Shown: positions 23,660 through 34,335 of the stretch, piece by piece | How positions within the stretch are numbered: position 1 is the stretch's first letter | How the letters are laid out: every line of letters starts with the position of its first letter | Assembly (NCBI GenBank): GCA_947044405.1 | Contig: CAMRHE010000166.1 | Location: forward strand, 1,240,001-1,304,000 | Source: Leptodactylus fallax | Taxonomy: Eukaryota > Chordata > Amphibia > Anura > Leptodactylidae | Direction: 5' to 3' | DNA length: 64,000 nucleotides | Notes under the pieces: generated by a model | Databases searched by the model: none | Told to the model about the DNA's origin: nothing | What the model saw: the letters and a program-made list of their open reading frames with translations, nothing else | Made by a program: the position numbers and the translations under genes

Positions 23660-23866
23660 TCTAGGTTCACATCTGAGCTTGGGTTTCTGTTCTTTGGGTC
23701 CGCTTGGGGACCTGAAAAACGGAAACCCAATCCTCTGAAAAAGCGGTTACCCACGGAAACCCGCAGACCCCATAGATTATAATGCTTGCAGGAGTTTTCT
23801 CTCTGCATTTTTCAAGCAGTGACGGAATCCCCAAATGAAAACCAAGCACTGGTGTGAACCTAGCCT
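23660..23866. repeat. Complete GGTTCACAC MITE
   Basis: CTAGGTTCACATCTGAGC and ACTGGTGTGAACCTAGCC are the inverted ends. The body shares TTCTTTGGGTCCGCTTGGGG and CCACGGAAACCCGCAGACCC with 3679-3912. Confidence 0.75.
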
Positions 23867-24310
23867 TAGAGACAAATAAAAGATGATCACAAATGACAAA
23901 CAGTTACCAATTTCTGATAACCTAATTACCAAAGGACAACCAATATGGCTACCAGATAAAGTTATATCATTTTCTATGTTAATCATTTTCACTTAAAATT
24001 CATTTTACATATTAATGAACCAATTGCTGCGACCTCCCACCATGACTTATAAACATTCCTTATAACCAGTGTAAATGTAAGAAAGAATTGCACAACGGTT
24101 ATTTAATCTTAAGAGGTTGAATGCACAGTACTGTATGATGGAACAATATGTTGAAAAGCATTAGGGAGGAGAATGCTTCTTCAGAAGCAAGAAGTTTGTA
24201 TAGGATTATGATTTTACAAGTTATTGCCAAGATTTTGCCATGCTTAACAATATTCAGAAAATACTATTAAAACATGTTATTAAAGAAAAAGAGTTTGCCA
24301 CTATGATAAA
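23867..24310. other. Low-repeat non-coding stretch
   Basis: No gene or repeat recognised. Confidence 0.4.
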
Positions 24311-25924
24311 ACAATCACAGAAATGAAATGGTCAAAGGAAAAAATAAACATGGATAAACATAAAAGGAAAATAAAACTGCAGTTCCCAGAGCCCTGATGG
24401 TGGGCTTCAGTACTCAATAGCCAACCCACCATCAGGTCTCCGGGAAATGCATTCTTCACTACAAATCTGATCACTTGCGCTTGTTTATTTCTTTACTTTT
24501 ATCGCTCCTGATGAACCCTGTCCCTCCATATGAGGAAAAGCATTGAGCTTAATGCACTGAGGGGATACCCTCTGGGTGTTTATGGGCGGCCCCCCTATTC
24601 TCCTATGTATCAAGGAGAAGTGTATTTGCATTTTGAGGGGAAGCCTTATAATTATTCTAAGGGGTCATGTTTTATCTTGGGGAGAGCTATTTGAATTTTG
24701 GGCTATTTAGCATGTTCACTTATTTCTCTGGACATAATATGTTGTGACCGATAAGGCTACCTGCCTATTAACACCCCCCTTCTTGCCCTGAGTTGGCAAT
24801 TTTGCTTTCAACCGTATCCTTGACTACTGGTATGGCCTAGAAGAGACTGGTCTAGGGGGCTATCTGGGTGGTCTTTGGGGCCGAGTAGTTTCCTTGCTGT
24901 GAGTTTACTGAGACAAGACGCACATATATCATAATACCGTGAGCATCACATTAATGGTTATTCAATTTATTTCAAGAGAGTCACAACAACTCTTTTTTGC
25001 CCCTAGTACTTATTTCAACTCTCTTTATCTGGGACGATTTATTGTCCACTTTTTTTTCGTGGATGTCCGTGCATGACTGAGACTTTATTTTCCTTTTATG
25101 CAGTGGCATAACTAGAAATGGCTGGGACCAAAGGTGAACATTTGACATGGGGCCCCCCCCTCGAACCGCCCTCTCCAACCCCCCCAAAAACCTCATTCCT
25201 GCACACACTATTATGTGCCATAGTGTCCCCTGCACACAGTATTATGCCCCATCGTGGACCACCCATGAACAATTATTATACTTTGGGGTCGTTTGAGACC
25301 CCAGAGTATAATGATCGGAGACCCAGGGGAGGATACAAACACAAAAAAACAATGCTACTTACCTGTTCCTCGCTCCGGTCCACTCCCTGCTATTTCGGCC
25401 TTCTTCAACGTTGGACCAGGTCGGCGTCACGTGATCCGGCCGGCGTCGCAACGCAAAATGACGTCGGCTGATTTCTGGGACGTCACCAAACAGGCCCGAA
25501 GCCTGTGGAGCGTAGGAGAGGTAAGTTACAGTGTTTTTTATGTTCCCTCACCTCCCTGAAAAAACCCCGGAGTATAACGATAGCAGTGATTGTGGGGTTC
25601 GGCCCGCGGCCTTACCTACTGATCCCCGCTACTGCTCACAGCCACCTCCGCAGAATGGGAAGCGCAGACAGCTGTGAGCAGGAGTTGGGATCGGTAAGTA
25701 TATAGGGTCCGTTACCTGCTGGGGTTACTCCAGCAGGTAATGGCCTATTAAAAAAAAAAAAAAAAGCATCGGGGGCCCGCGGGGCCCCGTAATGTCCCAG
25801 GCCCTGTGGCAGCCACTACCGCTGCTACCCCAGTAGTTTCACCCCTGCTTTTATGTTTATCCATCAATAAAAATTATGTTTTATGTTTATTTTTTCCTTT
25901 GACTATTTCCTTTCTGTGATTACT
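24311..25924. mobile_element. Long-TIR element split by a hAT insertion
   Basis: Left AATCACAGAAATGAAATGG, GTCAAAGGAAAAAATAAACA and CATAAAAGGAAAATAAA (24313-24376) match, inverted, the right side at 25082-25100 plus 25848-25921, giving TIRs of about 70-90 bp. The right TIR is interrupted by the hAT element 25101-25847. Without it the element is about 860 bp. A foldback lies inside the left TIR (24380-24460, CCTGATGGTGGG / CCCACCATCAGG), and a decayed hammerhead-like CTGATGA...GGAAAAGC motif lies at 24497-24530. Superfamily unassigned; a Penelope-type origin is one possibility. Confidence 0.65.
25101..25847. mobile_element. hAT-like MITE (family A), inverted copy
   Basis: The left end CAGTGGCATAACTAG and right end TAGTTTCACCCCTG are inverted, flanked by a perfect 8-bp duplication CTTTTATG (25093-25100, 25848-25855). 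It contains about 1.5 minisatellite units, a hairpin at 25273-25312, a GC-rich core with E-box TCACGTGA (25427-25434) and a CRE-like TGACGTCG (25459-25466), and a half-decayed second hairpin near 25555-25580. It encodes nothing. Its right end equals the left end of 12138-12784. Confidence 0.92.
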
Positions 25925-26329
25925 TTCTGATATGGGAATTGGCTTCAGTCACCCGCTGTGAACTGATTTATGATAAAACATAATCCCCTGATCATGCATA
26001 GGAGGGCATATAGAGGGGATAGAGGGGATATTGGAGGGAAGTTCTGCTCTCCGAAATAGGTTGCCGCACCTTTTTGGGACTCTTTGATTAAAATTTTGCA
26101 TCATTCTAATTTTTACACCGCTTGTTTCACTTTGGAGAAGTGGGTGGGAAAGTGGTAGTGGTTAGCTTGGCAAGCTGATGTATGCTAGATCTATAAAATG
26201 TGACGTTTTAAAAAGTCACAGAAATTGTTGCAAACTCATTGCAGTAGGGTGGTGGCGTATCATCTCAGGACACAAGTGTTAGATCTAAAAGGTTGCTCTG
26301 ACTTACTTTTTTATTATTTAATAGTGCTG
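25925..26329. other. Non-coding stretch
   Basis: No gene recognised; a TTTGGGACTCTTTGATT segment may be old repeat. Confidence 0.35.
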
Positions 26330-26510
26330 ATGAGGGTCCCAGAAACATAAAAAACTATTACTCACCTCTCCTCTGATCTTCGGTTCTAGCAGTGGCAGCT
26401 CTGATCTTCTGTATACAGGAACCCTTGGCTGACGTCCCCTGTGTGCTGGGGGGCCACTGTGGCTAATCACAGACCTCAGCAGTGACCTCTTCATAAACAA
26501 TACGGGACTG
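26330..26510. repeat. Isolated GC-rich core remnant
   Basis: TATTACTCACCTCTCCTCTG and GGCTGACGTCCCCTGTGTGC, with a GGGGGCCACTGTGGC minisatellite-like piece, match the core modules of the hAT-like elements. Hairpins and ends are absent. Confidence 0.45.
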
Positions 26511-26639
26511 CTGTACTTTTCTTTTTATGAAGAGGAGGTTGCTGAGCAGCAGCAACCAACACAGGTCAGACAACATGATAAACCAATAGATTCTTCATCC
26601 ACAGTGCCACTGCCAACCTGAAGCAAATTAGCGAATGGT

Positions 26640-26825
26640 GAGGCGCTGACACTGCCTGTACAACTAGGTTCAGAGATGCCTGGACTGGGCCCTTATTCCA
26701 ACAGATGTGCTAAGGCTGAGACCTGATCCCATTGAATTCTGGGGCAGCAGATTGGACCCAGGGAAGCAACTGGCCCAGTTTGCTGTGGGTCTACTGCCTT
26801 TTCTAGCCTCCAGTGTAATGTCATA
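26640..26825 (+). pseudogene. hAT transposase C-terminal (dimerisation domain) remnant
   Basis: A plus-strand reading of 26698-26822 gives RPDPIEFWGSRLDPGKQLAQ and then FAVGLLPFLASSV, which resembles the hAT C-terminal dimerisation region (an acidic-FW-x-YP-L-A-A-L-L-P-SS pattern). Upstream sequence keeps weak similarity in other frames. About 40 residues are left and the family's downstream VER-FS motif is lost. It is too short to tell which hAT lineage. Note that the hAT-like MITEs of this window have no other transposase candidate nearby. Confidence 0.4.
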
Positions 26826-27879
26826 GATGGTATTCAGTATGGAAGGTGGTATTGTCGTGCCAAAAAGACACAGTTATCCACCAAAAGCTTGGCAAACATA
26901 CATTTGTGAAAATGAATGAGGCATAGATTCAGGAGGATTTTCATACACCTTTTGCTGATGTCACTGATTAGATCTGTGTATTTTCTCCATAAACTGGGCT
27001 GCTTGTGTATGGGATTAAGTACTTGCCTCTCCATTGAAATCTATCTACAGTTTGTACGGCGAGTGAGCAGAGTGACTCACGGTATGTAAACAATACCAAG
27101 AGTGGTGCTGTCTGGGTATCGGTGTCCTAAAGATAGGCCATCCGTGTTAGAAACTGGATAACCCCTCTAAACCAGATGTGGCTACTGAAAAATACATGGG
27201 CATATATTCCCACAAAATCATGCAGCCATTGACAGTGAACAATGATTAAACAATCAATTTATCATAATCTAATACACTGAGTACCAAAGTTTGGGTTGCA
27301 ACCCGGTAGGGCATCGTGAGCCACTCACAGATAGCAGCAGTGTAGTCACCATATGGGCCACTGAGGGATGAGTGGATCTTTCCACTAAAATTATGGCCTT
27401 GTCACTCTCTTGCCTCATGGTTTTCAGCTACATCCTTGCAGTATCATGCCATGTCAGGCACTGCCCTAAAGAAGTACTCCTACAAAAAAGTTTTATCACC
27501 TGGAACATTAGTACTGCAAATGGTGTAAATAGCATTACTAAATTATCTGCTCTGTTCTGGTCCAACTTTTATACCACGTGAGCCCCACACTGCCTGTTTT
27601 GCCTTCAGCAAGGTGAGGTGGGTGGGCATTGGGGAAAGGTGGAAATTGGGGTGCAGAAAGGAGGGAGGAACTCAAATAGAGGTGAGTTACAAAAATAGCA
27701 TAGCATAGCAAATTTTGTTGTTTTTATAACTTCAGAAATTACCAAAACAGCATAGTACACTGTACTAAGATGTTACTGTAGATGCACTTGGCTGCTTCTA
27801 TAATTCCCATCTGGTCAAGTTAAGAGTCTGCATATTCCCATCTCAGCAATGTTTGGCCAAGATGAGAATACCGCTTTAC
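26826..27879. other. Low-repeat non-coding stretch
   Basis: Open frames of 66 and 69 residues lack recognisable domains. No repeats with clear ends. Confidence 0.4.
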
Positions 27880-28097
27880 GCTAAGGCCCTATATTGTGGA
27901 AAAGCTACTATTTTGCTGCACATTTTGCTGCAGTTTTTTGATCCAAAGCCAGGAGTGAATTTAGCAGGAGGGAGTGTATGTGCTTCCTATATATGTCCCA
28001 TTCCTATTGAAGCCTCACTTGGATATGGCTCAAAAAAACCACAACAAAATCTGCAACAAAAAATGCAGCTTTTATGCAACGTGGGGCCTCAGCCTTA
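27880..28097. repeat. MITE with AAGGCCCTATATTGTGG / CAACGTGGGGCCT ends
   Basis: Inverted ends and a GCTGCACATTTTGCTGCAG body match the MITEs at 20701-20920 and 48617-48895. Confidence 0.7.
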
Positions 28098-28400
28098 AAG
28101 GTGTTGCTGAATTTAAGACAAATATTCGGAGACAAATATTATTGTTTGTATAATATAATGTACAGTTTTCCAATATACTTTCTGTATCAATTCCTCGCAG
28201 TTTTCTAGATCTCTGCTTGCTTTCATTTACTCTGGTTACTCCTAGTGGATAAAAATAAGTCCATGGTCATATGATATACAATCCATGGTCATGTGATGGA
28301 CACATAAGTGCACAGCTCATTACTAGGCACATGTCTGATTACTGTGCTGTAACTATAGTGAGCCGTACACCTGTGTGTCTATCACATGAATATATACGGA
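28098..28400. repeat. MITE fragment sharing TTATTGTTTGTATAAT
   Basis: The first 140 bases align with 15755-15900. CCATGGTCATATGATATACA and CCATGGTCATGTGATGGACA form a local direct repeat at 28261-28310. Confidence 0.5.
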
Positions 28401-29107
28401 CCAAAAGTTTTGTGTAACGGTAGGGTTAGTCCGGTATTTGTCAAATTAGAACAATTCGGGTATGGGATAGGGTTTTTTTTTAGATATATCCAAGTGACAG
28501 AGATGAGAAAACAATAAATAAAACTTCACTTTTATTATTTTATGTTTAAAGAATTTTTCTACATCATACAGAGTAATGAGACACTCTAAAAATAAACCAC
28601 ATGAGAGAAAGGACTCAGTGGTCCCATTGTGTCAGTTCACTTGTACTGAAATCAGTCTGTATTGATCAGTGTCTAAATACACCATCTAGTGTGTTATATT
28701 TGCAACCAGAGATCTCATTCACCAGATACAGAATGTAATCTGCTAAAATGAGTGTTGGTGTCTGAGTCATCACCCACAGCTCTATAAGGCAAAGATAAGA
28801 AAAAAATGGTATATATATTCAAAAGCTCTAATAACCCCTCAGATGATAAAATAGGAGGAATTAGAATAAAGACTCTATCTCAATATATACCTAGGGCTCC
28901 ATAGAAAGTGATTCCAAAAGAGCCCCTACAAGCATAGAATTCTACTCCCCAGGGTAGCGTCAGAGAATAGATGGGGTAGTGAACATGTAGTCAGCTGATA
29001 CTAGCATGTCAGAACCCCGCTATGCTCATTGTAGGGAGTCAGTATACTCTTAACGAGTGTGCTCTAACAAGAGCGTTAAATTGACCCCTCTCAGACTATA
29101 AAGCACC
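28401..29107. other. Unassigned sequence, probably flank of the Penelope-like fragment
   Basis: Not recognised as coding. If the Tc1 element at 29110-30709 is removed, this stretch adjoins the Penelope-like sequence at 30712-31619 and may belong to the same insertion. Confidence 0.35.
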
Positions 29108-29109
29108 TA

Positions 29110-30709
29110 CAGTGGGAAAAAAAAAGTATTTAGTCAGCCATCAATTGTGCAAGTTCTCCCACTTAAAAAGATGAGAGAGCCCTGTAATTGACATCATAGG
29201 TAGACCTCAACTATGAGAGACAAAATGAGAAAACAAATCCAGAAAGTCACATTGTCTGATTTTTTAAAGAATTTATTTCCAAATTATGGTGGAAAATAAG
29301 TCTTTGGTCACCTACAAACAAGCAAGATTTCTGGCTGTCACAGACCTGTAACTTCTTCTTTAAGAGGCTCCTCTATCCTCCATTCATTACCTGTAGTAAT
29401 GGCTCCTGTTTGACATTGTTATAAGTATAAAAGACACCTGTCTACAACCTCAAACAGTCACACTCCAAACTCCACTATGGTGAAGACCAAAGAGCTTTGG
29501 AAGGACACCAGAAACAAAATTGTAGACCTGCACCAGGCTGTGAAGACTGAATCTGCAATAGGCAAGCAGCTTGGTGTGAAGAAATCAACTGTGGGAGCAA
29601 TAATTAGAAAATGGAAGACATACAAGACCACTGATAATCTCCCTCAATCAGGGGCTACACGCAAGATCTCACCCCGTGGGGTCAAAATGATCACAAGAAC
29701 GGTGAGCAAAAATCCCAGAACCACACGGGGGGACCTAGTGAATGACCTGCAGAAAGCTGGGACTAACGTAACAAAGGCTACTGTCAGTAACACACTACAC
29801 TCCCAGGGACTCAGATCCTGCAGTGCCAGACATGTCCCCCTGCTTAAGCCAGTTCATATCCAGGCCCGTCTGAAGTTTGCTAGAGAGCATTTGGATGTTC
29901 CAGAAGAGTATTGGGAGAATGTCATATGGTCAGATGAAACCAAAGTAGAACAGTTTGGTAGAAACACAACTTGTCGTGTTTGGAGGAGAGTGAATGCTTA
30001 GTTGCATCCAAAGAACACCATACCTACTGTGAAGCATGGGGGTGGCAACATCATGCTTTGAGACTGTTTCTCTGCAAAGGGATCAGGACGACTGATCTGT
30101 GTACATGAAAGAATGAATGGGGCCATGTGAGATTTTGAGTGCAAACCTCCTTCCATCAGCAAGGGCATTGAAGATGAAACGTTGCTGGGTCTTTCAGCAT
30201 GACAATGATCCCAAGCACACCGCCAGGGCAACGAAGGAGTGGCTTCGTAAGAAGCATTTCAAGGTCCTGGAGTGACCTAGCCAGTCTCCAGATCTCAACC
30301 CCATAGAAATCCTTTGGAGAGAGTTGAAAGTCCGTGTTGCCCAGCGACAGCCCCAAAACATCACTCCTCTAGAGGAGATCTGCATGGAGGAATGGGTCAA
30401 CATACCAGCAACAGTGTGTGCCAACCTTGTGAAGACTTACAGAAAACGTTTGACCTCTTTCATTACCAACAAAGAATATATAACAAAGTATTGAGATGAA
30501 CTTTTGTTATTGACCAAATACTTATTTTCCACCATAATTTGCAAATAAATTCTTTAAAAATCAGACAATGTGATTTTCTGGATTTCTTTTCTCATTTTGT
30601 CTCTCATAGTTGAGGTCTACCTATAATGTCAATTACAGGTCTCTCTCATCTTTTTAAGTGGGAGAACTTGCACAATTATTGGCTGACTAAATACTTTTTT
30701 TCACCACTG
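29110..30709 (+). mobile_element. Tc1/mariner element, full-length but dead
   Basis: TA on both sides (29108-29109, 30710-30711). Ends CAGTGGGAAAAAAAAAGTAT and the mirror of it, with long inverted repeats including TTGTGCAAGTTCTCCCAC. The element is 1600 bp, the usual Tc1 size, with one decayed transposase. Confidence 0.92.
29477..30494 (+). pseudogene. Tc1 DD34E-type transposase with several stop codons
   Basis: From ATG 29477 an open stretch of 174 codons covers the two helix-turn-helix folds ([40 protein letters not shown]) and the first catalytic Asp ([12 protein letters not shown]). It stops at a TAG after RRVNA near 30000. Beyond, the recognisable rest runs on with further stops (TGA near 30061, TGA near 30128, TGA near 30275) and a shift. 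QHDNDPKH with the second Asp and NPIEILW with the Glu are still readable, and the terminal TKY is followed by TGA at 30492. Clearly inactive. Confidence 0.9.
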
Positions 30710-30711
30710 TA

Positions 30712-31619
30712 TATTAGGTTACCGAACTGTCTCTCATATAAGGTGATTCCAAGATAAAAAAAAAGGTCCCTACGCGTTTCCCTAGTACCCTACATGGTGA
30801 TAGCGTGTTGGAAGGTGCTCCTCACGGTGCCATATGGATACCCTCTGTCTTTGAATTTTGTGCTAAGGTCATCGGCCTGGTGTTTGAACGTATTGAGTTC
30901 CTCCTCAGGCGGAGATATGGCGTCAGGCGGGTGGCGCTCTCCCACCTGACAAGGCTGTTTGTAGCTGTCTCCTTTCTACAGTATAAACTTTCGTCTTTAC
31001 TGTGCCCATAGTATCCTTAGTAATCAGGATGTCTAAGAAAGATAATTCTGATAGGCTACTACTAGTAGACGTAAATCTCACGCCTAAGAGGTTGGTGTTT
31101 AGACATCCAACAAATTCTCTGAAGGATGCAGTCTCCTGGCCATAGGATGAATATGTCATCGATGTACCTCAGCCAGAGGCAGATATAATCCTGCCACCGG
31201 TTGAGGTCATCGGAACCAACAATGACTGCCTCCCACAACAGCAAATTAGCATAATTTGGCGCACATGGGCTCCCCCATTGCGGTGACCCTGAGCTGGTGG
31301 TAGAGGCGGCAGTCAAATGTAAAAAAGTTGTTGGTCAGGCAATACCTGAGGAGCGTGATCACAAATTGGTTATGGGGCTTAAGGCTGATGTCCCTCATGT
31401 TGAGGTAATATTCAACTGCTTTGATGCCGTGTTCATGATGTACAGTATAGAGGTGTATAGTGCCTCAACATCGACTGAGACAAGGATCGTCTCATTGTCC
31501 ACACTAATGCCATCTATCTTAAGCAAAAGATGCGATGTATTCCTGGTGTATGAGGGAAGAGATTTGACAAATGGTCGAAGGATTTTGTCTCTAAAATGGT
31601 GAGAATAATAATAATACAT
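30712..31619 (-). pseudogene. Penelope-like element reverse transcriptase fragment
   Basis: Minus-strand pieces in three frames read, in order: a block with HFRDKILRPFVKSLPSYTRN and VSVDVEALYTSI (RT motif A); GSPCAPNYANLLLWEA and LRYIDDIFILWPG (motif C with the catalytic YIDD); then EFVGCLNTNLLGVRFTS and LSFLDILITKD (the thumb region of Penelope RT). PLEs copy RNA with a telomerase-related RT, and most carry a GIY-YIG endonuclease, which is not visible here. The remainder toward 30712 has GAAACGCGTAGGG (minus strand, near 30770-30782), a motif common near PLE termini. Frame breaks show that it is dead. The other end is cut by the L2 tail at about 31605. Confidence 0.8.
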
Positions 31620-32262
31620 TTTATTTATATAGCGCCAACATATTCCGCAGCACTGTACAATTTGTAGGGTTCAAGCATAGACAAAAGAGATACATTGCAA
31701 AGAAATAGTCAATTCACGCAATGAGAATGAGGGCCCTGCTCACAAGAGCTTACAATCTATGAGGTAGAGGGGGTGACACAAGAGGTAGCAGGGGCGGCAT
31801 CAGAGGTAGCATTGCTTATACAATGGTCAGACAATTTTGTAATAGAGGTTGCTGTCATTACACATATATAAAGCTGTATGAGCCGTCACCAGTCGTGTCC
31901 CTTAATGTGCAAATGGTGCCTGGACATATAAAGTTAGTCTGAAATGACATCATATCCTGTGGTTCATTTTAGGGATTCTAACTGCGGAAGGGTTTAAATT
32001 AGGAGTTGTGATAGGCCTGTCTGAAAAGATATGTCTTTAGTTTGCGCTTGAAGCTGTAGAAATTGGGAGTTAATCTGATTGTCCGGGAAAGAGCATTCCA
32101 GAGAAGTGGTGCAACTCGAGAGAAGTCTTGGATACGGGAGTAGGAGGTTCTGATAATAGAGGATGTTAGTCTTAGGTCATTGAGTGAACGGAGAGTACGG
32201 GTTGGGCGATAGACAGAGATGAGAGAAGAAATGTAGGGAGGTGCAGCATTGTACAGTTTTTT
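31605..32262 (-). pseudogene. L2-like LINE 3-prime fragment
   Basis: Read on the minus strand, the open part gives APPYISSLISVYRPTRTLRS, then LLWNALSRTIRLTPNFYSFK and YLFRQAY, the very C-terminus of an L2 ORF2. The 3-prime region ends GCGCTATATAAATAAAAT and an ATT-rich tail, as in the copy at 39608-41240. It is 5-prime truncated at about 32262, where a MITE end begins. LINE 3-prime ends of this type prime reverse transcription; this copy encodes no RT core. Confidence 0.85.
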
Positions 32263-32335
32263 ACTATACAAACAATAAGATTGGTCTCTCAATTTTGGTC
32301 TGAAAATGGACAACCCCTTTAAACACTGAAAAAAC
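32263..32335. repeat. MITE end (GGACAACCCCTTTAA)
   Basis: TTTTGGTCTGAAAATGGACA followed by ACCCCTTTAA is the inverse of the left edge at 15755 and resembles 46740-46800. One end only. Confidence 0.45.
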
Positions 32336-33639
32336 ATATTTAAATAAAACTCAGTTCATGACCAAAGTGAAAGTAAAAAATGTACTGGTGTGTCCTTGGT
32401 TTATCTGCATTCCCAATACAGTCATGTGACATCTTCGTCTATTTTTGCTACCAGGCACAACTAAGTAAAGAATATATGTCATAAGACAGAAATCACTGTA
32501 CCGCCCCTTAATGTTCTGACTATGACACTTAAGAAACCCTTTGAGTCAGCAGATGAGAGCCTCAAAGGAATGTTCAGTGACTCATATGTTGATAATTTGT
32601 AGTGATGGAGCAAATGCCTGAATGGCTAAAATATTTGCATCTTTTCCACTGTTGAACTTGGACCTAGACGTGTGAATATTTTCAGCCTCAGCAGCTATTA
32701 AACTACGTCAAAGTGAGGAATTCTCTAGGAAGTGAGATAGTATCGGAACACTCCATCCAGATCAGGTTGCAGTGGGGCACAGGTTTTGTTTTAATTTACA
32801 AGTATTTAATAGCTCCAGTTACTGAGTATACCCTGTGCACACCTTTACACATCAAAATGAATGGCAATCCTTTTTTTTTTTCATTTTGTAATCATATTAT
32901 CATTTTCCTCCTGCAGTGCTCCAGACTGGAGTTTTCCTAATCATAGGAAACAGACATACCAAGGAAATGAGGAGAAAGAGAATGTCCCATCACAGGCTAA
33001 CCGTCCAGAGTAAACACTTCAGGATTTCCTGTTATTGTAGCCCAAATTGTAAGTTGACATCAGTAATCCGGCTTCCAGGAGACTGTTTGCTCTGAAGGAG
33101 TCCTTTAGATATGGTAACACCCCCCCTTGTTCTCTGTTAAGGGATTTAGTCCCTATATGGAAGAGTTTGGTGACACACTGGGTTTTACAGCTCCATTTGC
33201 TGTATTTGTAATCTTTTCTTTCTTTGGCAAATATGTTATTATTTTAGAACAGGAAAGTAGATGTGTGTATGTTTCCTAATATGCAACTTTTCACTGATAT
33301 TTCAGTTCAGTTGGTTGGATATAACTGTCTTGGGGTAATGCATTACAAATATTTAAAAAATGCATATTATGATCACAGATTGATGACTTTTCCATTGAGT
33401 CTTCTAAACTGACATTATGATACTCTATTTGTGTCAACTAATGGTGCAAATTTGTAGTACTTCTGCAGTAATAGGCGTGTTTGATTTTTGTTAAAGTGGT
33501 TTTCTTTGGACAGTTTGTTTTCATTAGAAAGGGTCTAATGTCAGTACAATTATGACAGGGGTTCTTTCTGCTACAATTCTCAGCAGTTAAATAAATGGCC
33601 GGCGGTCCTGGTCTCTGAAGAGCGAACACTCTCACATAT
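32336..33639. other. Low-repeat stretch, possible ancestral DNA
   Basis: This is one of the longest parts of the window without recognisable mobile sequence. The open frames are short and domainless. Two AP-1-like heptads (TGAGTCAGCA at 32542-32551 and GTGACTCA at 32577-32584) lie 26 bases apart. No exon with plausible coding signal was found. Confidence 0.4.
32542..32584. promoter_or_regulatory. Paired AP-1/MARE-like sites
   Basis: TGAGTCAGCA and TGACTCA match the AP-1 heptad TGASTCA, and the first continues as half of a Maf element. Short motifs such as these occur by chance; only the pairing within a repeat-poor region makes them worth listing. Confidence 0.2.
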
Positions 33640-34157
33640 CGCTGTGCCAGCCCTGGACATCAGGCAGAGACTGGGGACCACAACGATCACAGATCTGAGC
33701 GGGTAGCATCGGGAGGGGATGTTAGCTGTAAGTGACAGCTAACACCCACTCCATTAACCCCCGGTCAGAGCTCAGCTCCAATCGGGGTTTTAACCCTTTG
33801 GATGCCATGGTCAAACATGACCGTGGCATCCAAGGGGGTCCCCCATCAGCACTCCCCGCGGCGTGTTAGGAGGGTGCCATTAAGTATTTTCTGCAGCCCC
33901 CAATACCTGGTTGATCCTGCTGCCGATGGGAGGAAGTCAGCGTATGCGCCTGCATAGACTGACTTCCTCTATAGACTACAATACACGTGTATAGTACTGA
34001 ACAAGCAATCAGTGAATTTCTGGTTCAGGTCACCTAGTGGGACATGTAGAAAATGTAAAAAAAAGTGGAAAAAATAAAAATAAAGTGCATAAAAAAAACA
34101 AAAAAATCTAATAAATGAATAAAGCCCCAAAATGTTCCTTTGCTATATAAAATTAAT
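33640..34157 (+). repeat. Complex repeat, plus-orientation copy, part 1
   Basis: Contains the mirror GGATGCCATGGTCA / TGACCGTGGCATCC, a 17-base match to the start of 18S rRNA (33904-33920) and GGAAGTCAGCGTATGCG / GACTGACTTCC arms. It is homologous in order to 57363-57040 read on the minus strand. The Tc1 element at 34160 interrupts it, and it resumes at 37161. Confidence 0.6.
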
Positions 34158-34335
34158 TACAGTACAGACCAAAAGTTTGGACACACCTACTCATTCCAAG
34201 AGTTTTCTGTATTTTCATGACTATAAAAATTGTACATTCACACTGAAGGCATCAAAACTATGAATTAACACATGTGGAATTATATACTTAACAAAAAAGT
34301 GTGAAACAACTGAAAATATGTCTTATATTCTAGGT

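Noticed and set aside
26322..26350. CTGATGAGGGTCCCAGAAAC as a hammerhead ribozyme
   Set aside because: The boxes are present, but stem II cannot form a sensible helix and no stems I or III are visible.
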